A stretch of 34,575 nucleotides of DNA, taken from an uncultured Saprospiraceae bacterium. Lineage in GTDB: Bacteria; Bacteroidota; Bacteroidia; Chitinophagales; Saprospiraceae. Each line of letters begins with the position of its first letter. Within the stretch, counting starts at the first letter, position 1. The notes beneath the pieces are model-generated. The model had not been told where the DNA came from. It saw only the letters and a list, made by a program, of their open reading frames with translations, and ran no database searches. Below are positions 30,459 through 34,575 of this stretch, piece by piece. A program made the translations under genes and the position numbers. The stretch lies in NCBI GenBank assembly GCA_937930815.1, contig CALHBQ010000589.1:1-34575 (forward strand), read 5' to 3'.

Positions 30459-30616
30459 TTTAATAATGATTTTAATTTGAATAAAAGAAATAAATACCCA
30501 GTAAATGGGTTAAGCCTTTTTGTGGTTTGGGTAAATTTTTCAGTCAGAACTTGATTTCTTTTCTTTCGATATGGATGTGACGCCAAATGTAAGACGAATA
30601 TTAAATCGAACACGTC

Positions 30617-30652
30617 ACAAATAATAATAATGTAAAAATAATTATTATTTGT
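30617..30652. repeat. AT-rich inverted repeat ACAAATAATAATAAT-gtaaaa-ATAATTATTATTTGT
   Basis: 15-bp arms with one mismatch, downstream of the RmlD-like gene; possible weak terminator. Confidence 0.6.
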
Positions 30653-30673
30653 AAGTAAATGATAATCAATTAT

Positions 30674-31561
30674 TTAATTGAAAATAATACGAAATTCATC
30701 TTCTAAATTCAGAGGTGTATATCCTATAAAATTGGCCTTATTGCTATTGAGAGATACGTCTTTGGCACGAGGGGCCGGCATTTTCACATCAGCTCTTATA
30801 GAGCTTTTTATATTCGGATTTGTAATGTTCAAAAATGCAGCAAGTCTCGTAGCAAATTCAAATCTGGAGCAGTTTTCTTTTCCACCTAAATGCCAAATAC
30901 CAGATTCTGAATTGTCCATCAATAATTTTATACCTTCTACTACCCTATTTACAGCAGCCGCAGTTCTGAATTCATCTGTAAAAGCAAAAAGTGTTTCTTT
31001 CGATTTTAATTTTTCAACCCAATTTTGAAAGAAACCAGTTCCCTGAGGAGTCAACCCGAACATCAAAGGTAGCCTCAAAATCAAAGCAGATGGATTGTTT
31101 ATTTGAATTATTCTTTCTGCCTCCATTTTATGCTTTCCGTAAATTGAAATTGGGTCAAGTTGATCTGTTTCAGTATAATTTCCTCGTTCTCCATCAAATA
31201 CTAAGTCGGTTGAGGTGTGAATTAATTTAATATTAAGCTCTTGGCAAGTTTTTGCCAAAGTAGTAGGTAAATTTATATTGATTTTTGATGAAATGTCTGG
31301 ATTGACTTCGCAAAAATTGGCATTCGCTATGGCGGCAAAATTCAAAATAAAATCAGGTTTTTCTTTTTCAAGAAAATGACGAAAACTAATTAAGTCAGTG
31401 TCGTTTGAAAAATCAAATTTCTGTTTCGAGATATTTTCGAAATCAATAATTGGTGTATTAAAATAGATACCAACTATTGGATAATCAGTTGAATATGCTT
31501 TTAAAAAATGATAACCTAAAAAGCCTGAGGCACCTGTTATGACAATCTTTTTTTTATCCAT
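30674..31561 (-). CDS. RmlD-like NAD(P)-dependent sugar reductase / SDR
   Basis: KKIVITGASGFLGYHFLKAY, HTSTDLVFDGERGNYTETDQLDPISIYGKHKMEAER. Confidence 0.88.
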   Translation of the reverse strand: MDKKKIVITGASGFLGYHFLKAYSTDYPIVGIYFNTPIIDFENISKQKFDFSNDTDLISFRHFLEKEKPDFILNFAAIANANFCEVNPDISSKININLPTTLAKTCQELNIKLIHTSTDLVFDGERGNYTETDQLDPISIYGKHKMEAERIIQINNPSALILRLPLMFGLTPQGTGFFQNWVEKLKSKETLFAFTDEFRTAAAVNRVVEGIKLLMDNSESGIWHLGGKENCSRFEFATRLAAFLNITNPNIKSSIRADVKMPAPRAKDVSLNSNKANFIGYTPLNLEDEFRIIFN

Positions 31562-31580
31562 AATTCTCTACTAATAGAGC

Positions 31581-32102
31581 CTATTGTCCTTGTTGGTTCT
31601 TAAGTTTATTTGCATTTTGGAAATAGTTCGCAAAAATGCTGGCTCCTTTTTCTGTCATTTGGGAGGTATATTTTCTTTCACCTTTTTCATAAAAAACTAG
31701 TGCAGCACAAATGCCAGAGGTAAAGTGTAAATCAGCTTCTCCAATAGTCGTTCCTTTGTTTTGAAAGAATAATCTTCCTGCCGCTGGGCAATTTGACTCT
31801 AAAACTGGATTTGCTGCCGACATTCCTTGAATAACTGTTTGAATCGACCCTTTTTGTGAAATATTCATGGAGAATCCTTCCTTATACATGATGATATCAA
31901 TGTAGTCACAGTTCTCAAAAAGATTCATTGCAAACTCTGGAGTAACTGGCGGCAAAGAAATTGTTTTACCTGTTGTTTTTTGTTGAGCTGGTGCAGGTGC
32001 TGGAGTGGCAGCTTGTGGTGATCCAGCCGTCGTGGAATCCGCAGTACCTCCACATGAAATTATGCAAAAGCTAAGAAGTGAAAGTAGAAATAGGTTTTTC
32101 AT
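31581..32102 (-). CDS. Hypothetical lipoprotein
   Basis: Lipobox-type N-terminus MKNLFLLSLLSFCIISCGG followed by a low-complexity Ala/Pro/Thr linker. Confidence 0.75.
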   Translation of the reverse strand: MKNLFLLSLLSFCIISCGGTADSTTAGSPQAATPAPAPAQQKTTGKTISLPPVTPEFAMNLFENCDYIDIIMYKEGFSMNISQKGSIQTVIQGMSAANPVLESNCPAAGRLFFQNKGTTIGEADLHFTSGICAALVFYEKGERKYTSQMTEKGASIFANYFQNANKLKNQQGQ

Positions 32103-32135
32103 TTTATTATCTTTTTATTCTTTTTTGAGCGTTTT

Positions 32136-32801
32136 TTATAAATAATAATACAACATTACATTGATATATCGATTGACCATCTGACCAGCATCATTATCTA
32201 AATCGTTCAACTGTTTGGACCAGTGGGCATGGACTCCCAATTTTGGATTGATGAAATAAGTAGCACCAAAATTAATATTAAAAGCATTAGTATTGAAATT
32301 TTGCAGGTCCGTAATATCGTCACCACCAATTCCGATTGCCCTGAAATTAATTAATCTTCCGTAAGTTAATCCAGCTTCGAAACCAAGTCTATAATATTCC
32401 TTGTTTTCATATTCTCCTTTCCAATCTTTCAATCTGTAAATAAGGGGAACTTCCACATAATTGATTCGGATTTTATCAAAATCACCTGGCCCGTCATACT
32501 TACCTCGCGCACTACCAAGTTGACTAAAAAGTATCCCAAATGATACTTGAGATTTATCTTTTACGGTGGGTTTTCTGTTGGATTGTTCAGTATTATTTAA
32601 AATAGCATTTTCTGACAAATTAATATTGACTGTTGGCCCCACGGTAAAACCAATTCTTCTAAAACCAAAAAGTGCATCTCCGTCGATTTGGGACATATTA
32701 AAACCTAAAGCTGCGCCTGCTTCAAAGGCTTGTGCCTGTAAAAATGTAAGATTCGAAAACAATAGTAATAAACTGATTATCAGGTATTTATGTAGACTCA
32801 T
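32136..32801 (-). CDS. Outer-membrane beta-barrel (PorT/OMP_b-brl-like) protein
   Basis: Signal peptide, FEAGAALGFNMSQIDGDALFGFRRIGFTVGPTVNI, alternating strands, terminal aromatic residues INVMLYYYL. Confidence 0.78.
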   Translation of the reverse strand: MSLHKYLIISLLLLFSNLTFLQAQAFEAGAALGFNMSQIDGDALFGFRRIGFTVGPTVNINLSENAILNNTEQSNRKPTVKDKSQVSFGILFSQLGSARGKYDGPGDFDKIRINYVEVPLIYRLKDWKGEYENKEYYRLGFEAGLTYGRLINFRAIGIGGDDITDLQNFNTNAFNINFGATYFINPKLGVHAHWSKQLNDLDNDAGQMVNRYINVMLYYYL

Positions 32802-32810
32802 AGATGTGAT

Positions 32811-33443
32811 TTATGGAATTCCAATTAATTTATGTGTTTGTAAACTTAACCTCCACTTTGGATTTTCTAAACAAAATTGAATTGATTTTTGAGTATTTTC
32901 TTTTGCCTTTGGGCCATCCATTGGCTGAACATAAAAGTGTTCAAAATCGAGGTGTGCGTATAGCTCTGGCATCGCTCCAATCTGTGGATAAACCAATTTT
33001 AATTCATCACCTTTTTGTACAATGATATCTGTATTTGCTTTTGGGCTCACACAGACCCAATCTACACTTTTTGGCACTTCAATGGTTCCATTTGTTTCAA
33101 TGGCAACTTCTAAGTTTTTTTTGTGAAAAGCTTTTACTAATGGTTCGTCCAATTGTAATAAGGGTTCACCACCTGTACAAACAACGTATGGTTTTCCAGA
33201 GCCATTTTTTGCCCACAAAGAAATAACCTTTTGAGCTAATTCAGTAGCAGAATATTTGCCTCCATTTTCGCCATCGGTACCCCAAAAATCGGTATCGCAA
33301 AATTTGCAAATTGCTTTTTCGCGGTCTTCTTCTCTTCCACTCCACAAGTTGCAACCAGTGAATCTGCAAAAAACAGCAGCACGGCCTGTGTGGGCGCCTT
33401 CTCCTTGGAGTGTAAAGTATATTTCTTTTATTTTATACGCCAT
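32811..33443 (-). CDS. queE: 7-carboxy-7-deazaguanine synthase
   Basis: KEIYFTLQGEGAHTGRAAVFCRFTGCNLWSGREEDREKAICKFCDTDFWG (radical SAM), VVCTGGEPLLQLDEPLV. Confidence 0.93.
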   Translation of the reverse strand: MAYKIKEIYFTLQGEGAHTGRAAVFCRFTGCNLWSGREEDREKAICKFCDTDFWGTDGENGGKYSATELAQKVISLWAKNGSGKPYVVCTGGEPLLQLDEPLVKAFHKKNLEVAIETNGTIEVPKSVDWVCVSPKANTDIIVQKGDELKLVYPQIGAMPELYAHLDFEHFYVQPMDGPKAKENTQKSIQFCLENPKWRLSLQTHKLIGIP

Positions 33444-33521
33444 TCGAATTTTCTATAAAATCAGGTTTCTGTTGAGAATTAATGAATTTGTGTAAAAGTT
33501 AAAAATTTATTCAAAAACATA

Positions 33522-33550
33522 TTGTTTTATATTATCAACGATTACCTTTG
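33522..33550 (+). promoter_or_regulatory. Bacteroidota promoter upstream of recN
   Basis: TTG at 33522 and TACCTTTG at 33543-33550, about 18 nt apart. Confidence 0.5.
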
Positions 33551-33574
33551 CTCGTGGTTCACAAAACGAAGGCA

Positions 33575-34575
33575 ATGATAAAAACACTTTCGATAAAAAA
33601 CTATGCAATTATAGAAGAGTTGGAAATTGATTTTTCTGACGGCCTTACAATTATCACTGGGGAAACTGGTGCTGGAAAATCTATATTGCTGGGCGCGTTG
33701 AATTTAATCAGAGGAGAACGAGCTGATTTGAAGGTTTTTTATAACCTAAATGAGAAGTGCGTTATAGAGGCAACTTTTGATGTTTCTAAATATAAAATTC
33801 AACATTTCTTTGATGAACAAGAACTCGATTATGATGAAGAAGTTTTTGTTAGAAGGGAAATCTCTCCAAGCGGCAAAACCCGCGCATTCGTAAATGACAC
33901 CCCTGTCAATCTTTCTGTTTTAAAAAAGCTGACGAATGCTTTAATCGATTTGCATCAGCAATTCGATACCATGGATATTTATGAAGTATCTTTTCAATTG
34001 CGATTATTGGATGCCTTGGCGAAGAACAATAAATTGCTCGAAAAATATCAATCCAAGTTTGAAACCTACGAAACGAAAAAGGCTCGCCTCGATAAACTGA
34101 TTCGTCAAAGTAAAAACGCGGATAAAGAATTGGAATTTCTCAATTACCAATTCGAAGAATTTGACCGTGTTGCATTGGTAGCTGGCGAACAGGAAACCTT
34201 GGAAGAAGATTTGAAAAAATTGAGCAATGCAGAAGAGATCAAAAAGGTTTCGAGTGCGGCTTTCATTCAAATAAATGACAACGAAACTTCAATCTCTGAA
34301 CAATTACAAGAGTTGGTTCGACAATTATCAACGGTTTCGAAATTTGATCCGAAATTGAATTCTTACACTGAAAAGTTACAGAGTTTACAATTGGAATTGA
34401 ATGAGTTGGGCAACGGATTTGAAGAGGTCGCAGATAGCACTGAATTTGAGCCAAATAGAATTGAAGAGACGCAAGAGAGACTTGATTTAATTTATAAATT
34501 ACAGAAAAAACATAACGTCCAAACTATTGCAGAACTCATTGATATTCAGGATGATATAAAGAATCAATTGACTGG
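33575..34575 (+). CDS. recN: DNA repair protein RecN, 3' end outside the window (absent from the ORF track)
   Basis: MIKTLSIKNYAIIEELEIDFSDGLTIITGETGAGKSILLGALNLIRGERAD, DLHQQFDT. Confidence 0.95.
   Translation, partial: MIKTLSIKNYAIIEELEIDFSDGLTIITGETGAGKSILLGALNLIRGERADLKVFYNLNEKCVIEATFDVSKYKIQHFFDEQELDYDEEVFVRREISPSGKTRAFVNDTPVNLSVLKKLTNALIDLHQQFDTMDIYEVSFQLRLLDALAKNNKLLEKYQSKFETYETKKARLDKLIRQSKNADKELEFLNYQFEEFDRVALVAGEQETLEEDLKKLSNAEEIKKVSSAAFIQINDNETSISEQLQELVRQLSTVSKFDPKLNSYTEKLQSLQLELNELGNGFEEVADSTEFEPNRIEETQERLDLIYKLQKKHNVQTIAELIDIQDDIKNQLT

Overview
The window is a gene-dense, mostly housekeeping stretch of a Bacteroidota chromosome. The assignment is inferred from TAnnTTTG-type promoter boxes and the gene families; a Saprospiria-like lineage is only a guess. 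Recognisable genes are nupC, lpxB, groES-groEL, a TauE/SafE permease, an RluE-like pseudouridine synthase, ychF, a TrmH/SpoU methyltransferase, a GT39-like membrane protein, pyrG, eno, carA, a RAYT/IS200-like transposase, an HNH endonuclease, leuS, prmC, an SGNH hydrolase, an SxtJ-like protein, a carbamoyltransferase, a DEDD exonuclease, a PlsB/PlsC-like acyltransferase, engB, a DUF937+OmpA-like protein, an RmlD-like reductase, a lipoprotein, an outer-membrane beta-barrel protein, queE and a truncated recN. Two things stand out. (1) A compact cassette at about 22.4-25.9 kb (SGNH hydrolase, SxtJ-like protein, a 49-aa DUF5989-like protein missing from the ORF track, and a NodU/SxtI-type carbamoyltransferase) resembles the sxtI-J-K-L sub-block of saxitoxin clusters, but no other toxin genes are visible in the window. 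(2) The intergenic regions carry many short palindromes and micro-repeats: a RAYT gene bracketed by mirror-image 88-bp composite REP elements plus a third copy, a 29-bp inverted repeat, several hairpins with a TGA-like centre on unrelated stems, three periodic oligomer arrays, and a 220-bp tandem duplication carrying TGTCA/TGACA palindromes directly upstream of groESL. No rRNA, tRNA or CRISPR array was recognised.
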